A stretch of DNA of 64,000 nucleotides from Chaunax sp. Z400 (Eukaryota > Chordata > Actinopteri > Lophiiformes > Chaunacidae), in NCBI GenBank assembly GCA_037577475.1, contig CM075197.1:13963018-14027017 (forward strand), given 5' to 3'. This document shows, piece by piece, positions 1-11,800 of the stretch. Within the stretch, counting starts at the first letter, position 1, and every line of letters begins with the position of its first letter. Position numbers and translations under genes: made by a program. Under the pieces are notes generated by a model. That model worked only from the letters and a program-made list of their open reading frames with translations. It searched no databases and had not been told where the DNA came from.

Positions 1-882
1 GTGAATCCTCCATATCTTAATCATCACAGTGTCCATTAACACAGGAAATGATTTGGTGAAAGATGTTTTAAAAATGGAGGTTTTCCTGTCATAATCATGT
101 AAACTAGCTGTTGCCATAGCGCTGCAGCCATGAGGGATTGTCCATCTATTGTGGTAACCATGTGCTGGTGGTTGGGAGAGGGCGGTAGAGCTGAGAAGAT
201 GGCACGGCGTGTCAATTAGCAGCCATGAACTCAAGAGCTCTGATGCTTTCCCCTTCATTCACCTCTCCATTAAAAAGCTGGAATACACCATTGTTAGGTA
301 TTCAGCCACTTAATCCACACGCTGGTGCTTGAGGTGAATCCTAAAACAATCATTTCAGATCAATGGAGCATGTCTCACCCTACCTCTCTCTACCACTCTC
401 CCACATATGAAGCGGACATGCATTTTCTGTGTGTGTCTGTCTTTTCTCACAAGACTAGTAGTTTTCAAGAAGGGGGAGGAAGAGGAAGATGCACAGAGGA
501 AGAAGAGGAAGAGAAATGAGAAAATAGGAGGGTCCTTCACCCGAACTTTCCAGGCCAAAACGACTATTAAACCATGAGGTCAAGAGTCTCTTTATTGTTC
601 AGGGCAAAAACTCTCAACCTTAAAATCGAAGGGCAAGTCTGGATCGTTTTGAGTTTCTTGCCAAGTGAGAAACATTAGATGGCTTCGCAATATGACTATG
701 GCGTTGCATTTAAAAGCAGTCCAAAAAACCCCAAACACTTAAAAAAGATAACATTCTTAGAAATACCTATTTTACAATATGGACCCCATGGAAATGTCTA
801 TAACTTATAAACTTATACTTATGTACCTATATTCATATATTCAACTTATATTCATAGATTGTTTGAAGTGATGAAGTCATGT
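1..882. other. Intergenic, no gene seen
   Basis: No credible exon, RNA gene or recognisable repeat is visible here. The only open frames are short and lie over purine-rich sequence near 470-520. The right boundary is the TTAA target site of the piggyBac element. Confidence 0.5.
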
Positions 883-1167
883 TTAACCCTTGTATGGTGT
901 TGGGGTCTGTGGGACCCGTTTTCATTTTTTATCAAAAGAAAAATGATACGATTAATTATTTTTTCAAACTCAGACTCATTGGCCTTGGCTCATATTCTGT
1001 GAAGAACATATATCAGAACACATTTTCAATGACCACACGCTGTACAACCCCCCTACACATTTATATTACATACAGGATGTTCGGGTCCACTGGACCCGGG
1101 GCTAATAAAAGTGTGGAAATTGTAGGTCCTGTGTACCTTCACTCTGTCCTCCTCCTGTCTTGGCCTG

Positions 1168-1290
<123 letters not shown>

Positions 1291-2499
1291 AGAGTGTGTG
1301 GGACAGTGTGGGACAAGTGGGTGCACCGCCTCCCCCTGTTTTACAACCCTGGGCCTAATGTCACCATTGATGAGCAGCTGATGCCATTTAGGGGCAGCTG
1401 CCCCTTTAGGCAGCATGTACCATCTAAACCTGCAAAATATGGTATAAAGATCCTGGCTGCCTGTGATGCCACTTCCTCATATGCTTGGAACTTACAAGTC
1501 TACACAGGGAAACCTGATGGAGGAACCTCTGAGAAAAATCAAGGAATGAGAGTTGTCCTGGACATGACTCAGGGATTCAGTGGAAACAACATCACATGCG
1601 ACAATTTTTTTACCTCGCACAAGTTGGGACAGGAGCTCCTAAAGAGGAAGCTAACCATGGTGGAACGATACGGAAAAACAAGTCTGAGCTCCCACCGCAA
1701 CTGCAGGCCTGTCAACTCTTCCAAGTTTGTGTACACGGCTGACACGTCCCTGGTATCCTATGTGCCAAAGAAAGGCAAGAATGTGGTACTCATGAGTACA
1801 CTGCACAGGGTTTGGAGAATCTGTGGCCAGGAGCATCAAGAACCAGAGATCATCATGGATTATAATGCCACAAAAGGAGGGGTGGACAACATGGACAATC
1901 TGCTGACTGCCTACAGCTGCAAAAGGAGGAACCTACACTGGCCACTGGTGATATTCTTTGACATATTGGACATCTCAGCGTACAACGCCTTTGTCATCTG
2001 GATGGCACTGAACCCAGAGTGGAACAGAGGGAAGCTCCAGAGGCGACGCCTCTTTCTCGAGGAACTGGGAAAGGCACTGGTGAGACCTCAAATCCAGAGA
2101 AGACAACACGTTCCAAGAACCCCAGCCTCTGCAGCCATCATGAGGAGGATTCAGGAGGAGAATGCTGGTGCCCCATCCACCCGACCTACAGAACCACCAT
2201 CTGCAGAGCCTGATGTAAGTGTGTGATGCTGTTGCAGTATATGTCTGACACTCATGCCTTGCGAGAGAGAGAGAGCTGTTAGTAAAATTCCTGATCTTTT
2301 CGTTATTCTATAGGTTGCGGCCAGCCGCAACAAAAAGAAGCGCTGCGAAGTGTGTGGACCCAAGATGGACAGAAAAACACAATATACATGCATCAAGTGC
2401 AAGAAGTACATATGCAACACACACACAGTAAAACTGTGTTGTATAGGCTGGTATGAAAAGGCAATGTGTTCAATGGGGCTGATGTGTTGTCTAGACTGA
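1291..2499 (+). pseudogene. piggyBac transposase, N-terminally truncated, two exons
   Basis: The frame entered from the TG repeat encodes the piggyBac DDE catalytic core. Visible motifs are TIDEQLMPFRG (first Asp), ITCDNFFTS (second Asp) and TKGGVDNMDNL (third Asp region), so the catalytic triad is retained. The frame runs to a GTAAGT donor at 2215; the acceptor TTCTATAG ends at 2313. Joining 1291-2214 to 2314-2499 keeps phase 0. The join adds a C-terminal cysteine-rich domain with CEVC, CIKC and a following C/H series, the zinc-binding domain that recognises transposon ends in this family. The stop is TGA at 2497-2499. The N-terminal segment, normally a few hundred residues, is absent or replaced by TG repeat, and no start codon outside the repeat is credible. 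It was probably a cut-and-paste transposase acting at TTAA sites; this copy is presumably inactive unless an unseen upstream exon exists. Confidence 0.85.
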
Positions 2500-2924
2500 C
2501 ATGGTTACTGTATGTGTTCAGCTTGTGTTGTGTAAACTGACCTGAATGGGTTAAATTTCTAATGAATTTCAAATAAATAAAAATCAATAGTTATGAAAAA
2601 CCTTGCTTCATTAGTAAATTTGTTGACTTGTTTCCACTCATATCTTGATTATAATTGATTTTCTTTTTCATTACATTTTATTAAAAAAAACAAAAAACGA
2701 GTAGCACTTTAATTCATAAATGTGATCTAACAAAGGTAAAGGCCAAATATTAACCATATATGCTGTTTATTTTGCTTGTAATTGGGATGAAGTAAACATC
2801 TGTTAAGTATTTTAACATAAAATTGTTTGATTTTGTTGAATTAAAAACCCAAAAATGCAGCGGATCCACCAGACCCACGAACACTGGCTGAATAACAAAA
2901 ATATGAACACCACACAAGGGTTAA

Positions 2925-3358
2925 ATACGCTCTTTTTCTCATTGACTGCAAGAATTTACAATGAAAAAAAAGATCTGATTGCATTGTATGAAGAGGACTG
3001 TCTGAACATGTAGTGTCGCAAATTTGGTGTCAAATGAGCAAGAATTGTAGGAGATCCGTAGGTCTTATTAGTTTTACACTTATTGCAATGATGGAATTCA
3101 TTATTTATGACAGCTCAAAGCATCTGAACATTTCTGCTTACACGGTGGAAGTCCTTGCACATTCTTATTTGTTATGAATTTTCAACTTTTTCAACTTCAG
3201 ACGGTTGCTGTAGTGCCACTGTCTGGACTGTTTGCCAACTATGCCAAAGTTTGGCATAGAACTGGATCATAATGAAAACATTGTTTATCTTCATTCATGG
3301 AAAGGCAGATTCCCTTAGAAGAAGAAGACTGGCAAATATAAAGGAACTGACAGCAGAA
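2925..3358. other. Noncoding gap between transposon and prcd-like gene
   Basis: AT-rich sequence with no supported exon. If the prcd-like gene has further 3' exons they could lie here or beyond the piggyBac insertion, but none could be recognised. Confidence 0.4.
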
Positions 3359-3576
3359 CTACCCAGGGATAGTAGAGCTTCTCAGCCTGTAAAAAGAAAT
3401 GAATTTTGAGTTCCTACGCCTCCCTTCTGTTTCATAATTGAAAACACATTTTCTATACTCTCTACCTGTGAAAAACCACAAGAGTTCATAATTAATACTC
3501 ACGGCTTGATTTTGTTGGAGAATGTCTGCCGCAGGATGAGTGCCATGGCGGTGAGGACCGCCATGGTGGTGCACAT
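3359..3576 (-). CDS. prcd: PRCD-like photoreceptor disc component (exon 1 clear, exon 2 tentative)
   Basis: On the minus strand an ATG at 3576 opens MCTTMAVLTAMALILRQ, continuing TFSNKIK and ending at 3503 in a GTGAGT donor (24 codons plus 2 nt). PRCD is a very small protein (54 aa in human) of photoreceptor outer-segment discs. It begins with MCTT, its Cys2 is palmitoylated, and a short hydrophobic stretch is followed by basic residues; this exon shows the same layout. Human PRCD is a close neighbour of CYGB, which is the next gene here and on the same strand. The first in-phase acceptor downstream (TTTTTACAG ending at 3387) adds only nine codons to a TAG at 3359-3361, giving 33 aa. That is shorter than expected, so the true second exon may lie elsewhere, perhaps beyond the piggyBac insertion. 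Exon 1 is well supported; the 3' structure is a guess. Confidence 0.68.
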
Positions 3577-4478
3577 GGTCCAACCTCAAAGGACCTCCTT
3601 CCTTTGGGACCGATGGTGGTTTAGAGGACAAAGACTTCTCCCATCAAAAGGCTTGAATGGTTCTAGGCAGAGTTTGTGGTGTGTTACATGCTGCCTGTCG
3701 TAACAGGTGTGATAGTCTTGATTATTCCTGTCTTCTCTCTTAGCTTGGCTCATGATTGGGGAGATTAGCTCAGAGGATTAGCTAGGATCAGGGAGGGGGT
3801 TGGCTCTCGCTGGTAGGACTAGGGGGTAAACAGAGCATGTTGTTCGTTTCTATTCTGAAACAACCCACCTCACCACCATGTGTCGACATGGTAAGCCACA
3901 TTAACCTTAATGTTGTCTTTTTTTTTGGTCAAGAAAGGGCTGAATTTTGAAAGAGGGTCTGATGAAATTGGTTTTAGTGGCGTTTCACAGCATGGCTTTA
4001 GGATTAGTAGACCAATCAAATTTAAGTTCAGTATATCTGAGTGAAACAAATTCACTGATGGCCAAGTGCAGAGTTCCAATAGCCTAAATCATGACACGAG
4101 AGAGCACAATGGGATAAATTGGGGGTAATTCAGCAGCTGAGCCACTTATACTGAGCACTGCTGAATCAAGCATAGAATGATGGAGCAATAGGCCAAGCGA
4201 AAGAGAGGAAAGGTCTAATTTTGTCACCAGAGTCGTGAGCAGAAATGCAGGGAAATCAGTATTGGTAAGTTTACAGGCTTTTCTTTGTATTTGAATTTCA
4301 AACTTTGATAAATATACAAAAGGTGAGTTATAACAAAAATATGCAAAATCATCATTAGAAAGAAAAATGTTTAAAAGTACAGTATGGTGTATGTAAGTAA
4401 GTTTCTACATAGACACATTGGGTAGAATTAAATGTGACCTCTTATATATGTATGTATATATATATACATATACATATA
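3577..4478. other. Intergenic, no gene seen
   Basis: This would hold the 5' flank of the prcd-like gene. No TATA-type promoter stands out. An alternating TA/CA tract (about 4443-4478) leads directly into the MITE. Confidence 0.4.
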
Positions 4479-4556
4479 CACTACCAGTCAAAAATTTGGA
4501 CACAGTTTCCCATTCAAGTGGATGAGTAACTGTGTCCAAACTATTGACTGGTACTG
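4479..4556. mobile_element. 78-bp palindromic MITE, copy 1
   Basis: Starts CACTACCAGTCAAAAATTTG and ends with its imperfect reverse complement (...ATTGACTGGTACTG). Arms of about 36 bp would fold into one hairpin. It is flanked by TA on both sides (4477-4478, 4557-4558), the Tc1/mariner-type target duplication. A second copy at 34826-34903 differs at one base. It is too short to code. Confidence 0.85.
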
Positions 4557-5032
4557 TATATATATGTATGTACATATACAGTATATATACTGTATATATT
4601 TTTTTTATAGTTTGCAATTTCTTCCTCTCTCTCTCTCTGTCTCCCTCTCTTTAGCAGGGGCCCCAAACTATGAAGTCTCTAGGTGCTCATGGTCCAATAA
4701 ACCCAAGCTAAAAGCTTAATCTAATCTCTACCTAACCTCTACTGTCTAGCAACTATTTCTCTTAATTGTAATGCACTGGCCCTTTATACACACATTGAAA
4801 CACCCTCGGGGAATCCAGTAACGAAGGATATGTACCTCCACAAAGAAGGTTAGGTGATTGGCCCAGTTTGTTTGTCTACCTGTTTGTCTGTTTTTAAGCA
4901 GGATTGCATAGAAACTGCTACACAGATTTTATTTTGGACATAGACATTCACTTGTTGACACGTCTTATTGTTACCTTCTTTTTCGGGGGCCAGGTCGAAC
5001 GTATGGCTCGGGAAGCCAACCATCTGAAAGAA

Positions 5033-5084
5033 GTCAGGACTGTAGAACATTTTAGGGCACTGGGTTGGAATCCCACTTCTGATA
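5033..5084 (+). pseudogene. tRNA-Leu-like relic, deleted
   Basis: Begins GTCAGGACTG and ends GGGTTGGAATCCCACTTCTG, matching the acceptor 5' half and the T arm of vertebrate tRNA-Leu. About 31 nt covering the anticodon arm and variable loop are missing compared with the copy at 5724-5806. It cannot be functional. Confidence 0.6.
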
Positions 5085-5228
5085 AAAAAAAAGCTTTTTA
5101 GCGAATCTGCAAAGATGTCCACAATTTCAGGCAATGAAATCGTGATGACTTTGTAGTGTACAACAAGTATGTACTGTATATTTATTCAGCAATGTGACAG
5201 AAGTCTTAACATTGGCAGGGAATTAAAG

Positions 5229-5282
5229 CTCCGCCTCTTATGTAGCAGGGGAGGCAAGAATTCTAGCCTGAACAACCCATGC
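5229..5282 (-). pseudogene. tRNA-Gly-like relic, 3' part decayed
   Basis: On the minus strand it reads GCATGGGTTGTTCAGGCTAG followed by AATTCTTGCCTCCC. This resembles the 5' two thirds of tRNA-Gly, with CCC at the anticodon position. The T arm and 3' acceptor are not recognisable. It is the partner of the better copy at 5990-6060. Confidence 0.45.
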
Positions 5283-5723
5283 CCAGACGATGTCAGAAAA
5301 CTTCCCTCGTGAGCTCCAAAAACTCAGAATTCTAAGCTTATATTGCAGAACTCGCAGAACTATCACATGGCCTCTGGGGAGTCACAGTTCTAGCTCAAAA
5401 AATTCTTGTTTAGATTGCCATGAAATTTTGGATGAAAGTTCATGGTCCCAAGAGAATGAACACTTTGGAACATCAGGATGAAGTGTGAAGACTTTGAACA
5501 TCCCTAGACTATCCCTATAATGCCCAACAATGTTCACATTTTTAGTGAAATTCTTTGACTGTGTTTGGTTGAATTTATATGAAATTTTGAGCACTCTGAC
5601 TCTTGGTCGAGTTCATTTTGATTTGGACATAGTGATTCCCTTGTTTGCGTGTTTGATTGTCATCCTCCTCCGTTTTGGGCGAGGTTAAAATTATGGCTCA
5701 CAAAATGCAACAGTCTGAAAGAA

Positions 5724-5806
5724 GTCAGGATTGCAGAGCATTCTAAGGCACTGTGTTCATTTTGGAGTGTCCTCTGGAGGCGTAGGTTGGAATCCCACGT
5801 CTGATA
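5724..5806 (+). pseudogene. tRNA-Leu-like pseudogene, full length
   Basis: Exactly 83 nt and collinear with vertebrate tRNA-Leu(CAG): GTCAGGATTG at the 5' end, TTCTAAGGCACTG in the D arm, CTGGAGGCG in the variable arm, and box B-like GGTTGGAATCC in the T arm. The anticodon position reads CAT rather than CAG, and the anticodon stem no longer pairs well, so this is a pseudogene. A tRNA-like folding search would settle how much structure remains. Confidence 0.7.
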
Positions 5807-5989
5807 TATTAATGTTTTAAATGAACCTGGCAGTGAGATTGTGACGACTTTGTAAAGGATGACGTGCCATATGTACAGTTCAAGTTTGATCTGTAGAGCA
5901 GATGCTAGTGTATCTTACCTAGCAGTGGGGTATCGTTATATCTTTACATCAAACACACGCTCTCCTGGTTACATGACAAAAACAGCGTA

Positions 5990-6060
5990 TGCATTGGCCA
6001 GGAAACGAAACTGGCCCTCCTACATGGCAGGCAAGAGTTCTACCACTGAACCACCAATAC
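5990..6060 (-). pseudogene. tRNA-Gly(GCC)-like pseudogene, full length
   Basis: On the minus strand it reads GTATTGGTGGTTCAGTGGTA, then a CTGCCAT anticodon loop (anticodon GCC kept), and ends CCTGGCCAATGCA. The length is 71 nt, as in tRNA-Gly(GCC). The T loop contains TTTCGTTTC in place of GTTCGATTC, and the first acceptor pairs are weakened. The D arm is near perfect. It is probably a pseudogene, though the least damaged of the four. Confidence 0.72.
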
Positions 6061-6479
6061 GCTGTACCTTTGTACAAAGAGGTCATCCAATAGCACCACA
6101 ACGGAAACTCTTATCTGAAACACCTTTATATACTATATATATATACTATACTATATATAATTTACTCTTTACTCTGAACAAACCAATGGCGGCATCATGC
6201 CACCCTAGTGTGTCATTTAAGATAGCATGGCAGCATTCTGCAAGACACAACATCACTTTGTTAAGAATGAGACAACATGGAAAGGATAATTATTTGCCTT
6301 CTCTTGAGGGGTAATGAGCTCCCGGACCTTTTTTTAGAAGAAAAAAAAGCATTATAAATGTTTTATTTTAACTGTAACAGATACTAAGATGAAACATATT
6401 GTGCTATTTATCACAGACTACTTAGTTTCAGTGTTTAACAAAGACATTTGTTTGGAAATCATTTAACATTTTTAAATAG

Positions 6480-6954
6480 TGGCACAAAATAACATATTTT
6501 GTGTTCCCGGGTAAAACTGGCCGACATGACTTATTTAGTAAAGAGAGGGCAAAGGCACAAATCTACATATGAAAACTTAAACATATTACAAAATGTCTGA
6601 ACACATTCCAGAGCAACGATAACATTCCTGAAACATAAGCTCCTCCCTTGACGGAGATAATCATCTTCACTGTCATTTTCTTGGTTTCGCTCCTCCTCAT
6701 CAGTGTCATTGTTGATGATGTAATCCAAAGCCTCATGTATCGTTCGTCCATCGTGCTGCCACAGGATGAACTGTGAGCAAGGCCTCATAAAAGCTTCATG
6801 TAACAGAGCTGCGAGAAAGTTGTATATATCATTGAAACAATGTTGTGTTTGTTTTTGACAATTGCCAACAGGTGTGGTTCTCATGGAGTAAAAATTCATA
6901 TTGGGGATAGGTTCCCATACGGGGGTTGCCATGGAAGCCAAAAAGATGTGTGAG

Positions 6955-6993
<39 letters not shown>

Positions 6994-7620
6994 TGTTCAA
7001 AGAGCCCTGCATGTAGGGGCATGGAAAAGGGAGTGTAGGAATGTGCTTGAACTCTGTTGTATGCTAATTATATAGTATTATACACTAATTGTAGTCTTAC
7101 CCATTCTTTTCTAATGATAATTGTTGATGTGTGACAAGTGTGCTCTTGGTTGGGAGAACGGGTTTATGTTTTGTATTGTTAGCCAATAGTTATCACGTGA
7201 TGTGCATGTGTTTGTCGATGTTCTTGTGTTCATTAATTATTTCCTCCATTGAAGGAGAGAGCTACAGTCAGAGCAAGACTGATGCCCCACTGTCCTCATT
7301 CCTCTGTAATTATTTTCGGCCTTGCACTGGGTTTTCACACCAGCACCGCTGAGCAATTCACCTCTGCTAACAATAATGATAATAATCAATGATAATGATA
7401 ATAAATAATGATAATTTTTGATTGGGAACACCAAGGGTGTACACAAGTTCAATAAAACAGCAAAAAATGTAATAAAAATTCTCAAAATGTATTTTGTGCC
7501 TTCAGATGCCAGGTGTGAACAAAGTCATGGAACCTTATGACAAACAGATGAAATTAACTACATTTCTCAGAGAGAAAACTTGTTAATCCGTCACATTTGA
7601 CCGGAACACAACGGAAGGGT
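6480..7620 (-). mobile_element. Decayed piggyBac-like deletion derivative (tentative)
   Basis: The right end (TGACCGGAACACAACGGAAGGG, 7599-7620) and a left-side TTTGTGTTCCCGGGTAAAAC (about 6495-6514) resemble piggyBac termini in inverted orientation. Between them a minus-strand frame includes GRTIHEALDYIINNDTDEEE, which resembles the acidic N-terminal region of piggyBac transposases. The catalytic core is absent. No clean TTAA duplication is visible, so limits and class are inferred. A 32-bp GT repeat lies inside (6961-6992). Confidence 0.42.
6961..6992. repeat. (GT)n microsatellite
   Basis: Sixteen uninterrupted GT units. Confidence 0.95.
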
Positions 7621-8098
7621 AAATAAAGTGTTGCAAGATCAAGGTGAATTGCTAACAAAACATTGATGTGAACATGCTCAGTGGAAGAAAAGAACAAAAC
7701 AAATTCTTATCTGACTTGGACAGGAAACAGATACTTATCTGTCTTAGGACCTCTAATTAAAGAGGCCCAAATCAGAATGGAAAAGATCAGAGTACATGTG
7801 ATTTGTGTTGTTTACACTGTCTTGGAAAAACACATCTGAGTCACATAAGAAATTGTGAATATAGCCTTATATCTTCCCCACACAAATTAGTTTGAACTTT
7901 TTCTCGAGTAGCTTTAGCTTTAACCAAACTAGATGCAGGTAGGGTAGCTTTGCTGCGGTTCAATTTCTTCCATGTAATGTCTTTAGTATAGCTTGCAAAG
8001 CTATGCTTTCAAAGTAGCTTCCCTAACACTGTATAAGAGTGATTCCCACCCCCACGTCTTAATAACATTTTTTCCCATGAAATCCTAATCTGACTCTT

Positions 8099-8190
8099 TT
8101 AATCCTCCTGTTGTGTGTGATTGATTTACAAATTCTCTCTCTAAAAAAAAAAAGTTAATTTCATCTGTTTGTCATGAGGTTATATAAATA
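8099..8190. mobile_element. Isolated piggyBac-type end, inverted relative to 7530-7620
   Basis: TTAATCCTCCTGTTGTGTGT and the following sequence through CATCTGTTTGTCATGAGGTT are the reverse complement, with divergence, of 7530-7620. The two ends face each other across about 480 bp. No partner end to the right of 8190 was found, so this is probably a solo end or part of a rearranged element. Confidence 0.5.
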
Positions 8191-8813
8191 TACGCTGATA
8201 CAGTCCCAAATACAGGTAAATTAAGAATGACATAGGACATAATCGGTTATTCACATTTTTTTAATTTTATGTACACATTGTTATAAAACATTAAACACAT
8301 TGTAAAGATCCACAATACAAACTTATTTCACCCATTAGGTGTTTATTCTAGATGGTAGGTCCAGTTGTAATCATAGTTAAAGTTCAGGTGTCAAAATAAA
8401 AAGATTGAATGTATTGTTGTTGATCTTTTATTGCACTGGCCATTGTATTGGTGATTGATCTGTAATCAACCAGTAGGTTCCAACACTTTACCAGTGACAT
8501 CTCGTCAATAAAGTGTACATCATTATGTGAATGCATATAAACAAATATTTAACTGTTTTCCGTTGTAAATTTATACGGTTTATTGACAAAAACTTTTCTT
8601 TATTTTACTTAAAAAAATATGTAGTTTGACAGGCACATTTTGTACATTGACTGAATAATTCTATGAAATAACATAATTTTGCTGCTATTTAAAAGATAGC
8701 AAACATCATAATGTAGACTTTTGCTAGAAAATTACAAAGCATATATACAAGGGAAAGCTGGAATGTTACAATAATTAATTATAATATTTTTTTAAAGTTA
8801 TGTATTTATTTTT

Positions 8814-11800
8814 CTACTTTGCAGTTGAGGCTGAGAGCTTAGTCCAGCCTACTTCCTCATACACGGCTTTGATACCGCAGTAGAAGGTAGCCAAGAGTTT
8901 GGTCCACGCTGCAGCCACCTCTGATGTCACAACCTCTGAAAACGCTTCCCTGAGGACTGCCAGTATCACACCACTAAGGATCTGAGCAAGACACAACAAA
9001 ACATAGTGCTTAAGACACCCTGAAGTTCCAGAAAATTAATAGTTTGACATTTTGGGAAATAGGCCTATTTTGCCTCTTTCTTTCCCACCTCATTTCCACC
9101 CGGGCTTCCTCAATGCATTGTGGGTCCAGTAACAGATAGCATTAAGTGTTAAACAGTCTACTTTATGCCCTCTAATGGTTTATCAAAACACAAACATCCT
9201 AAGCTTTAAAGTTAATATCTGAGAGCGTGCTTGGGTCACTTCTTTACCCTTTACCTTAAAATAAATGGGGTCCACGTTGTGTTTGAGTGCGTGGGTCTTG
9301 CCCACCATCTTCAGCACTGAGGCCACCTTGTCTGAGTTGTCCAGGTTCTCAACCACTGTATTGATGGCATTCATAACTCTTTGAGCATGCCACTTTAGCT
9401 TGTCACTCCTCTGCAGCTCCTCTTGCTCCTCGATGTGTTTGAAGTCTCTGAAAAACTGCTTGGATGAGGGGAAGTCGATGAAAAGCCTGCAAAGGGGGAC
9501 AGTTCGACTCTATGAGATTTACTGTATAACCAGGTGCTGTGAAGCTCTGCTAATCTCGCATCCTTCAGTTTACACCAGCCACCAGCTCAATCCTGCAAAA
9601 ACACATTCAGTTTTTAAGAGCTGGCAAGATACCATTAAATGTATATTACATGCCCCATGCCATAAGGGGCATATGGCTACCCTTGTCCGTCAATCTGTCT
9701 GTACATGACAGGTTTGATACAGGGTATGGTCGGGCCACATCTCCTCAAAAACTGATTGACAGAATTGACCGCTTTGTTGGGGCCTTAGAGGTGTGCATCT
9801 CATAACTGATTTCTTCACTTTTCTTATTTCAACATTTTTTGGCAGATTTAAATGGAGGCTATCACTGGTGAAGCCTGTGAGTTTAGTTGTGTACATGCAG
9901 CACTTAAACACAAGCAGCAGCAGCGTCTAGCCTGCTGAAAAAGCAAAAGACAAAGAAGAGTTCATCCCATCTTAGCTTCAAGAGAGGAATGTCAATCATT
10001 TCAAGGGATGCAGATCAATAGCAACACAAATTCCGTTTTTTCTCGTTAGGATCACGGTCTATCGGCATCAGCTCAAATGCATTTTTTCAGGGAGCATCTT
10101 TTTGTCCATGGATACAAATTTTCAAGTTTCTTGTAAATTTGTCAGTTTTTATTGTAAATTTGTTAATATCTTTCTCATACGTTTGTTACAATTTTACAGA
10201 AAATTTACCGCTGTTATCTCAGAGAAAGTGAGTCCATATTTTTTACACCCCTTTCCAATACATGACAGAGGGTATTGTACACTGTATTGTACATTGCACA
10301 CTATTCCTGTTACACTCACCAGAGTATTTATTATGCAATTCATCCAGTGCAATAATCCTGCTCCTGTGCAGTATCCTATCACTTTATGTACAGACTGCTA
10401 TTTATTCTATTTTTTTTTATATAATACTGTTATTATTTCCTTTTATATTTTTGTATTTTCTTTATTTTGTGATGGAGCCAATTGCATCATAATTTCGTTC
10501 TGCTGTGTACCTATCTGGTGGATAATCTGAATGACAATAAAGTTAATCTTGAATCTTGAAACTGTACAGTGTAAATAAAACTGTCTTTATCTGACACTGT
10601 CTTTATCTGACTTGTGTCATATCTTATACCATAAAGAATGAAGCTGTTGTCTCAGGTGTCTGACCGGTTCTGTTCATGTCAAGCCTCCAAAAAAAAAAAA
10701 GAAAAAAAATCCCAGGCTTGTTCTACTCATAGAAGGCCTCAGACTATAATGAGCACACCTTTTACTTTATGGCTGAGATTGTAATTATTGCAAAGACCGC
10801 TAATATGTCATGTTTAATTTGACACATTTCTGTCCAAGTTCTATGTCTGGTATTTATTTACATAACCTGACTGAGAACAAATATTCCGCTCAAATACATT
10901 TCCTGTTATTTCCATCCTCATTTGACCCTCAGAGGTATCATAGAGAAGCAAAGATGAACCCAGAACTCCCCCCACCCACAGTCCGGGAAGAGGGCCAGTT
11001 GATTTGGCGATCAAATCCCAATGTCTACAACTAAATCAAAAGAGGAAGCAAACACTTTTCTGTTAGTTCTGAAGCATATGGCTCGATAGCAGAGTTTCAT
11101 TTGTGAATTTAAATGTCAGGAAAAGGAGGCAGATAGAACGTGATATCTAAATCTCTCAGCCTGAGTGAAATGCCATGGCATATTCTGGAGCCAAGAATTT
11201 CAAATTTCACAGCAAACTAATGAGGCACTGTGGTGTTTAATCTTTCTCTCTTGTAATTGCATGACCTGTGGTTGCATATAAATAGCCTCATTATTATCTT
11301 ATATGGTCATTGGACTCTTAATCCTTCCTTATCTCTTCATGAAGACCAACTGAAAAGCTGAATCCAGAGAAAGTTTCTAATTTCAGAGGCATAATTTCCT
11401 ACTTTGGATCTTATCTGTTATCTTAAAGACAGTCATTTTGAAGATTGCAAGTTGCCGCTGAGGTTCAGCAGAGACAGCATCTCCTCAAAAAGGAGAATTT
11501 ATTGCGGTCGTGCTTACGGATCAATCCCCATTCCTCAAATTCCTCAAGGTTGTAGGGTCTTTGTAAAGGAATGTGACGGAAGAAAATGAGAGATACATTC
11601 ATTTGGTGTTTTTCATGTTTTCCATTGACAGAAAAACACTCTGTAACGAGTGCACGCGTCTATTGTTTGCTGCATGTGCTCTAAACTCCCTCTCAACTTT
11701 CACCTCTTGCGCTCATGACGGATTATAAAGGTGACTTGTGTCAGGCAGTGAATCTCGTCACACTTCAAACACCGTTAAACTCTCTCAGTGTATACTTTAA

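Larger units (their letters stand above)
4800..6075. repeat. Diverged tandem duplication carrying tRNA-like pairs
   Basis: Two related segments follow each other, about 690-780 bp apart. Each has a TTTGGACATAG... lead-in, then TATGGCTC, then GAAAGAAGTCAGGA beginning a tRNA-Leu-like sequence. After that comes an ATCGTGATGACTTTGTA / ATTGTGACGACTTTGTA block, then a minus-strand tRNA-Gly-like sequence. The order is therefore Leu(+)-Gly(-)-Leu(+)-Gly(-). It looks like a decayed piece of a tRNA gene array or of a repeat that captured two tRNA genes. Confidence 0.6.

Noticed and set aside
6531..7022. 163-aa minus-strand frame as an independent gene
   Set aside because: It starts in a GT repeat. The only informative part looks like a piggyBac transposase N-terminus within a decayed element, so it is annotated as part of that element.
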